Below are positions 18,362-26,661 of a stretch of 64,000 nucleotides of DNA, piece by piece. The notes under the pieces were generated by a model. The model did not search any database. It was not told the DNA's origin and saw nothing but the letters and a program-made list of their open reading frames with translations. Location of the stretch: the NCBI RefSeq assembly GCF_040529065.1, contig NZ_CP132343.1, forward strand, positions 4,526,001-4,590,000, written 5' to 3'. The translations under genes and the position numbers were made by a program. Origin of the DNA: Xanthomonas sacchari (GTDB lineage Bacteria > Pseudomonadota > Gammaproteobacteria > Xanthomonadales > Xanthomonadaceae). Within the stretch, counting starts at the first letter, position 1; each line of letters begins with the position of its first letter.

Positions 18362-21300
18362 TCAGAACCTGTAGCGAACGCCCAGCATGTAACGCGGACT
18401 CTGGTCGGCCAGCTTCACGATCATCTGCGAGGTACGCGAGCGCCAGCGCACGTCCTCGCCAGTCAGGTTGATCGCTTCCAGGCCGAACGACCAGTTGTCG
18501 TTCAACGTGTAGTTCACGCTGAGGTCCCACTGTTCGTAGGGTTCCACATAGTACGGGTTGCGGCTGGTGCCCTGGTTGGCCAGGATCAGGTACTGGTCGC
18601 GCCAGTTCCAGGCCAGGCGCACCGACCAGCCGTACTTCTCGTACATCAGCACCGCGTTGGCGGTGTCGCTCAGGCCGGTGAGCGCGAACTGGTCGATGCC
18701 CGGGTCGCCACCGTTGTCGTAGCCGACGTCGCCCTTGACGATGGTGTAGTTGGCGAGGATGCCGAACCCGGTATCGCCGAGGAAGTACTGCCCGCCGAGC
18801 TCCCAGCCGTGCAGCTTGGCCTGGTTCTGGTTGATCGGGCGGTTGACGTTGAACTCGTACAGCGGGTCGTCGGCCTCGCCGTAGAGATCGTAGGCCGCTT
18901 CGGTCGCCAGCACCTGCGCACCGGTGCCGTTGTAGGCAGCCAGGCCGGCCGGGTTGTTGCGCAGCAGGGCCAGCGCGGTGAACAGCGAGGTATCGTTGGC
19001 CGAGCACGCCGCCGCATTGGCCGGGCCGACCTGGGCCAGACAGGCGCCGCTGGTGAGGAACGCCAGCGCCGTCCTCGCGTCCGGACCGGAGGTCGGATCG
19101 CGCAGGCCGTACAGGTTCTCCTGCACCACGGTGTTGCCGATGAAGTTGTTGACCGACTTGTTCCAGTACGTCACCGACAGATAGCTCGCGTCGGCGAAGT
19201 ACCACTCCAGCGCCAGGTCGAGGTTGTCCGATTCCAACGGCTTCAGCGACGGGTTCTGCGCGGTACCGCTGGCGCGCGAGGACGGATCGATCAGCACCGA
19301 GCCGAACGGCTGCTGCGCCCCGGGACCGGCATACAGATTGCCGATCGGCGCACGCGCGATGCTCTTGCCGAACGAGACGCGACCCTTCAGCGTGTCGGTG
19401 AGGTCGATGCTGAAATCCAGGTTGGGCAGGATGTAGCTGTACGTGGTCTTTTCGCTGAAGGGTTGCTGCTCGTTGGACAGCACCACGCGGAAGTCGTTGT
19501 TGGACTGCCACTCGATCGCCTCGGGCGTGGCGATGATCGAGGTCGACACCACGTCGGTGGTCTCGTAGCGCACGCCGAGCCGGGTATTGGTACGCCGACC
19601 GGCCAGCTCGCCATCCAGTTCCACCTGGAAATACGCCGAGCGGGTCTTCTCCTCCACGAAGTTGTCGGCGGCGCGCTGCGGGCTCACGCCCAGGCCGACG
19701 CCGTACTGGCTGGCCGCCCATTCGGCGAGGCGGCCCGCATCGCCGCGCCATGCCGGCCAGCTGGTGCCGCTGTAGTCATGGAACAGGCCAATGATGTTGA
19801 CCGGCTGCATCAGGTTCATCAGGCCGCCGGCGGTATCCCGGTCGACGTTGGCCACGCCCCAGTCGCCCAGGGTGGAATACGCCTCGGCGGCCTGGATGCG
19901 GTGGGTGGTCGACTTGTTGGTGTCCACGCCGAACTGGAAGCGGCCCTGGTCGAAACTCCACTCGCCGTCCACGCGCGCCTGCTTGATCTGGCTGATCTGG
20001 CTCTGCGAATTGACCCGCAGTACCTGCGTGCCGATCTCGCCCGGCACGAAGCCCGGGTTGACCACGCCGTTGACGTTGGCCGCGGCAGCGGCGTCGCTCG
20101 GATACCAGACCTGGGTGCCGATCGGCAGGCCGTTGTTGAAGTTCAGTTCCTGCACCCACGAACCGCCGCAGTGGGGGCCGGTGGTGCAGTTGTTGGTGCC
20201 GGCGATGCTCATGAACAGCGAGCCGCCGCCGGTCAGCGGATCGTTGGGGCGGCTTTCGTTCTTCGAGTCGTGCGCGTCGAAGCTCAGCTTGAGCCGGTCG
20301 GTCACGTTCCACACCGCATTCAGGCCGAGCGAGCCCAGCTTGTACTTTTGCATGCTGCGCTGCTGCTCGAGGCCGAAATCCTTGGTGCCGGCGATTTCGC
20401 GGATATAGGTCGGCACGGCCACCGCACCGCTGGTGTCGAAGGTCACGTCGGTGTAGTTGCTGTTCTGCAACCACATGCCCTGCTCGCCACGATTCTCGGT
20501 GATCTCGTTGGTCGAATAGGTGTAGTCCAGGGTCAGGGTCAGGCTGTCGGTGGGCGCGAACTGCAGCACCGCCTGGCCGTTGACGCGCTCGCGTTCGAAC
20601 TCGGAGAACGCATAGCGCAGGTCGTTCGGGCGCGCGTACAGCGCGCCGATCTGCGGCGCATTCACCACGGTCGGGTTGCCGGGCATCGAGCCGGTCCACG
20701 GCTGCACGTTCCAATAGTTCTCGGTGGCCTGCACCGAGCCGCCCTTGCGCTTCTGGTAGCTCGCGCTCACGCCGACGCCGAAGGTCTTGTCCGGATTGGT
20801 GTAGCTGAAGATGCCCGACAGCTCCGGGGTGATGTCGTCGTCGAACGGCTGGCTGCGGTCGGAAACCGCCTTGGCGCCAGCGCTGGCGACGATGCCCTGG
20901 TGGTCGAACGGGCGCGCGGTCAGGATATTGATGGTGGCGCCGATGCCACCGCTGGGCATGTTGGCCTGGCTGGTCTTGTAGACCTCGATGCCGTTGATCG
21001 CTTCGGCGGCGAGCTGGGCGAAGTTGAAGGCGCGGGTACCGCCGTCGACGCCGCCGATGGCGACCTGCCCGGCGGCGCCGAACGCATCGGCGCCCGGCAT
21101 CTGCCGCCCGTTGAGCGTCACCATGTTGAACTGCGGGCCGAAGCCGCGCGCGGTGACCTGCGCGCCTTCGCCATCGCGCCGCTCGATGGAGATGCCGGTG
21201 ATGCGCTGCAGGGATTCGGCCAGGTTGGTATCGGGGAACTTGCCTATGTCCTCGGCACTGATCGCATCCACCACGCCCGCGGCGTCGCGCTTGATGTCCA

Positions 21301-21499
21301 TCGCCTGGCTGAGGCTGTTGCGCAGGCCGGTGACCTGGACGGTGTCCAGTTGCGTCGGGCTGCTCTGCGCCTGCTGCTGCGCGGCCGGCGCCGGCGCCGG
21401 CGTTGCGGCGTCCTGGGCGAAGGCGGGATTGATGACCAGCACGCCGCCGACGAACGTGAACATGGCCCTGGATTTGAACTTCGCCAGTGCGCGGCTCAT
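18362..21499 (-). CDS. TonB-dependent receptor, carbohydrate-utilisation type
   Basis: Outer-membrane active transporter of 1045 residues, probably for xylo-oligosaccharides given the locus. Residues 1-28 are a signal peptide (ends PAFA/QDA). A TonB-box-like LDTVQVTG follows a Pro/Ala/Gln linker at about 50. The plug domain (about 60-190) shows IGKFPDTNLAESLQRITG and VTARGFGPQFNMVTLNGR. The remaining residues form the 22-stranded barrel, ending in the terminal Phe (VRYRF) needed for outer-membrane insertion. Large receptors of this type recur beside SapC, cupin-like and halogenase genes. Transcription is divergent from the second LacI gene and a palindromic operator lies between them. Confidence 0.95.
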   Translation of the reverse strand: MSRALAKFKSRAMFTFVGGVLVINPAFAQDAATPAPAPAAQQQAQSSPTQLDTVQVTGLRNSLSQAMDIKRDAAGVVDAISAEDIGKFPDTNLAESLQRITGISIERRDGEGAQVTARGFGPQFNMVTLNGRQMPGADAFGAAGQVAIGGVDGGTRAFNFAQLAAEAINGIEVYKTSQANMPSGGIGATINILTARPFDHQGIVASAGAKAVSDRSQPFDDDITPELSGIFSYTNPDKTFGVGVSASYQKRKGGSVQATENYWNVQPWTGSMPGNPTVVNAPQIGALYARPNDLRYAFSEFERERVNGQAVLQFAPTDSLTLTLDYTYSTNEITENRGEQGMWLQNSNYTDVTFDTSGAVAVPTYIREIAGTKDFGLEQQRSMQKYKLGSLGLNAVWNVTDRLKLSFDAHDSKNESRPNDPLTGGGSLFMSIAGTNNCTTGPHCGGSWVQELNFNNGLPIGTQVWYPSDAAAAANVNGVVNPGFVPGEIGTQVLRVNSQSQISQIKQARVDGEWSFDQGRFQFGVDTNKSTTHRIQAAEAYSTLGDWGVANVDRDTAGGLMNLMQPVNIIGLFHDYSGTSWPAWRGDAGRLAEWAASQYGVGLGVSPQRAADNFVEEKTRSAYFQVELDGELAGRRTNTRLGVRYETTDVVSTSIIATPEAIEWQSNNDFRVVLSNEQQPFSEKTTYSYILPNLDFSIDLTDTLKGRVSFGKSIARAPIGNLYAGPGAQQPFGSVLIDPSSRASGTAQNPSLKPLESDNLDLALEWYFADASYLSVTYWNKSVNNFIGNTVVQENLYGLRDPTSGPDARTALAFLTSGACLAQVGPANAAACSANDTSLFTALALLRNNPAGLAAYNGTGAQVLATEAAYDLYGEADDPLYEFNVNRPINQNQAKLHGWELGGQYFLGDTGFGILANYTIVKGDVGYDNGGDPGIDQFALTGLSDTANAVLMYEKYGWSVRLAWNWRDQYLILANQGTSRNPYYVEPYEQWDLSVNYTLNDNWSFGLEAINLTGEDVRWRSRTSQMIVKLADQSPRYMLGVRYRF

Positions 21500-21680
21500 G
21501 GACGAGCCCTCAGGTCTGGCGTACGACGAAACATAGAAGCGCTCATGACTCTCCCCTCTGACATGCGATCAATGGATGTATCGCCCCTCCCCCAAGAGGC
21601 ACGCACGGGCGATGCCCGTTTTCCACGCCGAACATCGCAGCGCGCTGAGCGTTCGCTGCGACTCAAACTCCGTTTCAGGA

Positions 21681-21701
21681 TTGCCAGACCACGTGTGGCA
21701 A
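21681..21701. promoter_or_regulatory. TTGCCA-N9-TGGCAA inverted repeat
   Basis: A 21-bp inverted repeat with 6-bp arms and an inner CCACGTG core. It lies in the 316-bp divergent region between the TonB receptor and the second LacI gene, about 30 bp on the receptor side of the xyl-box-like operator. The rest of this interval holds no ORF. It could be a second protein-binding site or part of the receptor promoter; no known consensus was recognised. Confidence 0.4.
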
Positions 21702-21729
21702 GGCCCCCCTAGGCCCGGCTGTCGCTAAC

Positions 21730-21743
21730 TGATAGCGCTACCA
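21730..21743. promoter_or_regulatory. xyl-box-like operator upstream of TonB receptor
   Basis: Reads TGGTAGCGCTATCA on the minus strand, a near-perfect palindrome centred on AGCGCT and one base from the X. campestris xyl-box as I remember it. It lies between the divergent receptor and lacI genes, so it may control both, including autoregulation of the second LacI protein. Confidence 0.78.
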
Positions 21744-21815
21744 TCACGTCACGGCGCAGACTACGCACCGGCGATATCGCTTGTCATCATGCGTCGCAAC
21801 AAAGGACGGCATTCT

Positions 21816-22877
21816 TTGAACAACACCCCCAAAACGGCGCGTCGCCGAGGGAACGCGGTCACCATCGACGACGTCGCCGCGCATGCCGGCGTCTCGCCGA
21901 TGACCGTCTCGCGCGTCACCCACGGTCACGCCGGCGTGCGCGAGAGCACACGCGAACGGGTGATGCGCAGCGTGCGTGCACTGGACTACCGGCCCAACCC
22001 GGCCGCCAGCGCGCTCGCCGCCGCGCAGCACACCTGCATCGCGTTGATCTACACCAATCCCAGCTCCAGCTATCTGCGCGAACTGCTAGTCGGCGCGCTG
22101 CGCGGCTCCACGCGCGTGGCCGCGCAGCTGGTGATCGCCACCTGGGACGGGCTGGGTCCGCGCGCGCGTCGCGCAGCCGCACGTACGCTCTGCGGCAGCG
22201 TGGCGGGCGTGCTGCTTCCTGCGCCCTTGTGCGAATCGAAGGCCATCGTCGCCGTGTTCGTCGAGGCCGGCATCCCCGTGGTCTCCATCGCGTCGAGCCG
22301 CTTCCGCGACAGGATGTCCTGCGTGCACATCGACGATCGCCGTGCGAGCCACGACATGGTGTCGCACCTGATCGCGCACGGTCATACCCGCATCGGCTAC
22401 ATCGCCGGCGACCCGAACCAGACCGCCAGCGCGCACCGCTGGCAGGGCTACCGCGATGCGCTGGCGGATGCGGGCATCGGCTACGACGCCGCGCTCGTGC
22501 AGCCCGGCGACTTCACCTATCGTGCGGGGCTGGAGGCCGCCGAGCGGCTGTTGGCGCTGCAGCCGCGCCCCACTGCGATTTTCGCGAGCAACGACGACAT
22601 GGCCTCGGCGGTGGTGTCGGTGGCGCATCGTCGGCGTCTGAAGGTGCCGGAGGATCTGTCGGTGGTGGGATTCGACGACACGTCGGCGTCGACGATGGTG
22701 TGGCCGGAGCTGACCACCATCCATCAGCCGGTGGCGGACATGACCGATGCGGCCATCGATCTGTTGTTGCGGGAGATCCGGCAGGCGGCTGGTTCAGAGC
22801 GCGCGTATGTCGATCATGTCGTGCCGCATCGATTGGTCGCGCGTGATTCGGTCTCGCGACAACTGTTGGATCGCTAG
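21816..22877 (+). CDS. Second LacI-family regulator, paralogue of xylR
   Basis: A 353-residue LacI-type repressor, very similar along its whole length to the protein at 8360-9418. The recognition helix is identical (GVSPMTVSR), as are stretches of the effector domain (IFASNDDM, SVVGFDDTSA, VWPELTTIHQP). Start taken as TTG 21816, with AAAGGA 9 bases upstream; an ATG at 21789 would add nine residues. It is divergent from the TonB receptor. Identical recognition helices suggest overlapping operators, while effector-pocket differences may give another inducer. It is the last gene of the sugar locus before the low-GC segment. Confidence 0.88.
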   Translation: MNNTPKTARRRGNAVTIDDVAAHAGVSPMTVSRVTHGHAGVRESTRERVMRSVRALDYRPNPAASALAAAQHTCIALIYTNPSSSYLRELLVGALRGSTRVAAQLVIATWDGLGPRARRAAARTLCGSVAGVLLPAPLCESKAIVAVFVEAGIPVVSIASSRFRDRMSCVHIDDRRASHDMVSHLIAHGHTRIGYIAGDPNQTASAHRWQGYRDALADAGIGYDAALVQPGDFTYRAGLEAAERLLALQPRPTAIFASNDDMASAVVSVAHRRRLKVPEDLSVVGFDDTSASTMVWPELTTIHQPVADMTDAAIDLLLREIRQAAGSERAYVDHVVPHRLVARDSVSRQLLDR

Positions 22878-22966
22878 CGTCATCGCGCAGAGTGGGGACT
22901 GGAAGGACGACGCCGAGGAATTGCTTCTTCTCACGCGTTACACACACTTGCAGAGGGGCCAGCAAG

Positions 22967-23134
22967 GTGCCCAGCGCCGAAGGGTGTGTCGTGCAGGACA
23001 GCGAGGGTCTGCCCGCCGACTTCCGGGACATCGAGGGGCCGGACCTGCCCAAGCTAGTCGAACGACTAAAGGAACAGGGAGACCTTAGTGACGACGAACA
23101 AAGCCTTCGACGCTTTCACGGAAGTCGAGGATGA
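22967..23134 (+). CDS. Small hypothetical ORF (55 aa)
   Basis: A GTG-start frame with GAGGGG about 10 bases upstream, coding an acidic, probably helical peptide (LPKLVERLKEQGDLSDDEQS). It overlaps the next ORF by 47 bp in another frame. No family recognised. It may be a real short gene or a remnant at the edge of the accessory segment. Confidence 0.35.
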   Translation: MPSAEGCVVQDSEGLPADFRDIEGPDLPKLVERLKEQGDLSDDEQSLRRFHGSRG

Positions 23135-23294
23135 ACTGAGGGTAGAAGTCTTCCGCCAGAGCTACATCGGCGCCTTCAATAGCTGGGCGAAACTGGCCGA
23201 GCTTTTAGTTGAAGAGGTCAACCTACTCGACGGCGTCCCGGATAAAATGGCTCGTAGCTTTGATTACGATCGTACGGAAGTGACATACGTATAA
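23088..23294 (+). CDS. Small hypothetical ORF (68 aa)
   Basis: GTG start with GGGAGA just upstream; the product is acidic with an amphipathic stretch FNSWAKLAELLVEEVNLL. No domain recognised and no homologue known to me. It overlaps the preceding ORF and is convergent with the gene at 23320, 25 bp away. Base composition already falls below that of the flanking sugar locus. A pair of short overlapping genes could be a toxin-antitoxin module, but nothing in the sequence proves it. Confidence 0.4.
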   Translation: MTTNKAFDAFTEVEDELRVEVFRQSYIGAFNSWAKLAELLVEEVNLLDGVPDKMARSFDYDRTEVTYV

Positions 23295-23319
23295 GCAGCG
23301 ATGCATGAAGTTCAGAGCA

Positions 23320-23874
23320 TTACCTCTGGGAGCGCTGAAGTGCCAGATATCGCCCGAATACATCTCGCACTCGCTCCCTTGCCTTCTTAACACGCTTTTC
23401 GGCGTCCCGGAGCAACCTGTATTCGGTCTCATGGAGTGTACCGCGGGCTGCAGCAGGTGAAATCCCGGCTAACGAAGAGGCACGCGACTTGATCATCCAT
23501 GCTTCTCCCTCAATTCTACTCATGAAGCGAGCGACATCGTCGTCGAAAAGAAATGGCGCCTCTATTAAGCAATCCTCAAAAGCGTCCTTTACACCTGCAG
23601 GAATATCTGTATAGGGTCTTTCCGGCCGATTCTCATTAGCATGAGCAATTATTCCGGTTCGGTGATATATCTCCGAAATCATGCAATCAAGCATCGCCAC
23701 AGTCGCTTTATACACGCGCAAGCGACGGTCGTAAGAGTCGAGGCGAAGTTTGACATCATTCGTGTGCCACTGGGCAATCGCAACGGCAACGCCAAGCGCA
23801 GCGACACCAGGCCCGAGGCTCGCCTTCAAAATTTCCACTACAGCACGCACGTCAATCTGACCGCCACCAAGCAT
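23320..23874 (-). CDS. Hypothetical N-terminally anchored protein
   Basis: A 184-residue protein of unknown function. ATG at 23874 has GGAG 8 bases upstream (a start at 23916 is less likely). A single hydrophobic segment at about residues 15-32 (LGPGVAALGVAVAIAQW) should anchor it in the inner membrane, with the rest cytoplasmic and helical. The pattern LRLDSYDRRLRVYKA right after the anchor and FLFDDDVARFM later recall a widespread group of uncharacterised bacterial proteins seen in accessory regions. GC content is clearly lower than in neighbouring core genes, indicating horizontal acquisition. The 300 bp upstream, to the SieB stop, contain no convincing gene. Confidence 0.7.
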   Translation of the reverse strand: MLGGGQIDVRAVVEILKASLGPGVAALGVAVAIAQWHTNDVKLRLDSYDRRLRVYKATVAMLDCMISEIYHRTGIIAHANENRPERPYTDIPAGVKDAFEDCLIEAPFLFDDDVARFMSRIEGEAWMIKSRASSLAGISPAAARGTLHETEYRLLRDAEKRVKKARERVRDVFGRYLALQRSQR

Positions 23875-24171
23875 CTTCGCTCTCCAAAGCACGGCGTTTG
23901 ATGCAAGAGCATACATGATTGAGAATTTAGAAACTCAGGGCTAATACTTCGTTTCGAGCACCTCGCGATCCAGCCTCCAACACTTCCTTCTACAACAGCG
24001 ACACGCGGGGCACTGTGAGCAAACGGTAGGAAAGCAACCACCACTGTGGCGTCAAGCATTTGGCGAGCGCATCCTCAACAAGGAAGACAGCCGTTAGCAA
24101 TTCTTCTATGACTAGACCAGAGCGATTGCTAAGGCAGCGGATTTTCCTAGAAATAAAGAAATCGGGTGCTT

Positions 24172-24720
24172 TCAGAACCCCCACGGACTATCCGGCTTAT
24201 CGCAGCGGTAGAAATTGGTCTCACCCAGAAGGACGTGTGGGTTTTCCCGAATTATTTTCCACGCGTAATCGCTAATGTTGTAAGCAAAGCCCTCTGTCAG
24301 CGTGCCGGTGCGAGAAGCGAGGTAGATCACGCCAATCGCTGCCAGTCCAGCTACAACGCCATCTTGATGCCGAAGGAAGTTGGAGCGCGTGTTCTTCGCG
24401 AAGTAGTATCGGAGGATCTGCTTCTCCGGCTCTGTCAGCTTCTGGAGGCGCTCAACTATCGCAGTGCGTTCTTGCTTGGTTTCCCATGCCAGCCTAAGAC
24501 GCCGCCATAGCCAAAGCAGTGCCGATAACGCGGTGAGCACTGCACACACAGCAAACACCAGGCCGACCCAGCTTCTGTAGGCAACTATCCAGTCTGATAG
24601 ACCAAGTTTTTTGTGGACAGTGGTGGGCAAGAATAGCGCCCCGCCGGCTAGCACCATCCCCGCGAAGAGATAGCGCGGGCCGAGCTTCAGCACGTCCGCA
24701 ATGCCCTTGATCCACTCCAT
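24172..24720 (-). CDS. SieB-family superinfection exclusion protein
   Basis: A 182-residue inner-membrane protein resembling the superinfection exclusion protein B family, first described in prophages such as P22, where SieB aborts infection by other phages. Start MEWIKG at 24720. Two membrane segments are clear: about residues 19-31 (YLFAGMVLAGGALF) and 49-71 (WVGLVFAVCAVLTALSALLWLW). The cytoplasmic part shows the family pattern LTEPEKQILRYYF, then VVAGLAAIGVIYLAS and a C-terminal NISDYAWKIIRENP. It is the strongest hint that this low-GC segment is accessory, perhaps phage-derived, although no phage structural or integrase gene is present. Activity against phage is inferred from the family. 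Confidence 0.8.
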   Translation of the reverse strand: MEWIKGIADVLKLGPRYLFAGMVLAGGALFLPTTVHKKLGLSDWIVAYRSWVGLVFAVCAVLTALSALLWLWRRLRLAWETKQERTAIVERLQKLTEPEKQILRYYFAKNTRSNFLRHQDGVVAGLAAIGVIYLASRTGTLTEGFAYNISDYAWKIIRENPHVLLGETNFYRCDKPDSPWGF

Positions 24721-24923
24721 CTTTCGCCCCTGTCGCACCTGGGTTAATCATATAGCGTCAGGCTTTGCACCGAACGCCAACACAATACACGCATCATACA
24801 AACCACAGAACCGCAAAGCATGGCCTTCAGGGGTCGTGACTGCTTGACCACGTCATCCTACGAACTTACTGCGGGGGTGGGTGAGTGTCTGACTATAGAC
24901 GTGCTAGGTCTTTTGCTGTTGCT

Positions 24924-25170
24924 GTTGCTCTGGCTTTTGACTTACCGGGTTCCCTTCCGAAGCGGCGAACTAGGCGGGAAAAATCCGAAGGGCGGCGTAC
25001 ATGGATGTACGCCGTCCGCGGCAGGGGCAGGATGCCCCTTCCGCGGATCCCGTCTGGTTCGCGGACCCGGAGCGCGCAGCGCGGAGGGCGCGTAGGCAGG
25101 GCGCGCTTTCTTTTGGTTACCTTTTCTTTGCGCGAGCAAAGAAAAGTAACTCGCCCGAGAGGGCGAAAGC
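24924..25170. repeat. Left arm of long inverted repeat
   Basis: A 247-bp segment that reappears inverted at 25344-25589 with roughly 90% identity by eye. It contains three nested hairpins: one around GTACATGGATGTAC, one around GGGGCAGGATGCCCC and one around CTTTTCTTTGCGCGAGCAAA. It holds no plausible gene. The interval 24740-25845 as a whole is non-coding repeat sequence. Confidence 0.85.
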
Positions 25171-25212
25171 CTTTGCTGTTGCTTCAAGCTTTCGTGTCAG
25201 ACAAGAAGAACC

Positions 25213-25278
25213 GTAGAAGCGGCTTCAGCCGCGACCAACGTAATCGGTCACGCATGTCGCGGCGTAAGCCGCTCCTAC
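25213..25278. repeat. REP-like palindrome (degenerate copy)
   Basis: Imperfect palindrome beginning GTAGAAGCGGCTTCAGCCGC and ending in GCCGCTCCTAC, located in the spacer between the two inverted arms. It belongs to the same family as the better preserved copies at 29653 and 52902. Confidence 0.75.
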
Positions 25279-25343
25279 AATCCAGCGGCCGCCGTAGTAA
25301 CAGCAAGAGCAAGTGCGATAGCGAGAGCAAGTGCAAGAGCAAA

Positions 25344-25645
<302 letters not shown>

Positions 25646-25845
25646 GCATCTTGCTTGGTGCGGAAACAGTCAATCGGAAAAATCAGACCGCCGAAGACGC
25701 GCTGCCAACACCGAGTTCCCCGCCACCCATCGCATCGGCCAAGTCGTCGACAAGATCGACGCACCAGCGCGCGCCATCCGCCTCGCAACTGCGCTACCTT
25801 GCACCCAGGCGCGCCCTCGCGCTCAAGTCGCCCCCGGAGATCCCC

Positions 25846-26661
25846 ATGCCCCTGCTCCATCGATCCCCTGCAGCGCCACTGCACACCCGCCGCCATCGCG
25901 CCTGGCGCATCGGCCTGGCCCTGTTGTGCGCCCTGATCGCCGCGCCCGGGATGGCCGCCGACACCGCCGTACCGGCCGTGCAGCGCGCGCAGCAGCTGAT
26001 CCTGGTGCTGGCGCCGGACTGGGACAGCCCGCAGGGCACGTTGCAGGCGTTCGAGCGTGATGCACAAGGCTGGCGCGCGCAGGGCAAGGCCTTCGACGTG
26101 AGTCTCGGCAGTCACGGCAGCGCCTGGGGCCTGGGCCTGCATCCGGCGCAGACGGATGGCCCGCAGAAACGCGAAGGCGATGGCCGCAGCCCGGCCGGCG
26201 TGTTCACCATCGGCGACGCCTTCGGCTACGCGCCGCGCATCGACAGCGCCATGCCCTACCAGGCGATGCAGCAGAGCAACTACTGCATCGATGTGCCTGG
26301 ATCGCCGCTGTACAACCAGATCGTCGATGCCGACAAGGTCGGCAGCGCCGCGGTGGCCGGGTCCACCGAACCCATGCGCCTCGACCTGCAACACGCCGGC
26401 GACCAGCGCTACCGCGAAGGCTTCGTGATCCAGCACAACGCGCAGGCCACGCCCGGTGCCGGCAGCTGCATCTTCGCCCACCTGTGGCGCGCGCCCGGCG
26501 CGCCCACCGCCGGCTGCACCGCGATGCAGCCGGCCGACATGCAGCGGCTGCTGGCGTGGCTGCGCCCGTCCGCCGCGCCGCTGTTCGTGCTGCTGCCGCG
26601 CAGTGCCTACCGGCGCCTGCAGGCCGAGTGGGCGCTGCCGGCCGTGGAGCCGGCATCGTGA
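25846..26661 (+). CDS. L,D-transpeptidase family protein
   Basis: Secreted or periplasmic 271-residue enzyme with a YkuD-type catalytic domain, expected to form 3-3 crosslinks in peptidoglycan or attach proteins to it. ATG at 25846 has GGAGA 7 bases upstream. Residues 1-38 are a signal peptide (ends PGMAA). The catalytic signature with the nucleophilic Cys lies at about 215-230 (FAHLWRAPGAPTAGCTAM), preceded by DGRSPAGVFTIGDAFGY. Its stop overlaps the GTG start of the APC permease by 4 bases, so the two are translationally coupled. Confidence 0.88.
   Translation: MPLLHRSPAAPLHTRRHRAWRIGLALLCALIAAPGMAADTAVPAVQRAQQLILVLAPDWDSPQGTLQAFERDAQGWRAQGKAFDVSLGSHGSAWGLGLHPAQTDGPQKREGDGRSPAGVFTIGDAFGYAPRIDSAMPYQAMQQSNYCIDVPGSPLYNQIVDADKVGSAAVAGSTEPMRLDLQHAGDQRYREGFVIQHNAQATPGAGSCIFAHLWRAPGAPTAGCTAMQPADMQRLLAWLRPSAAPLFVLLPRSAYRRLQAEWALPAVEPAS

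Noticed and set aside
17351-21712. 1453-codon open frame opposite the TonB receptor and SapC genes
   Set aside because: Low-complexity antisense frame without motifs; the minus-strand genes under it are complete and recognisable.
23838-24275. Short frames on both strands between the unknown protein and SieB
   Set aside because: Weak ribosome sites, no hydrophobic or motif pattern, and mutual overlap; considered non-coding or decayed sequence.
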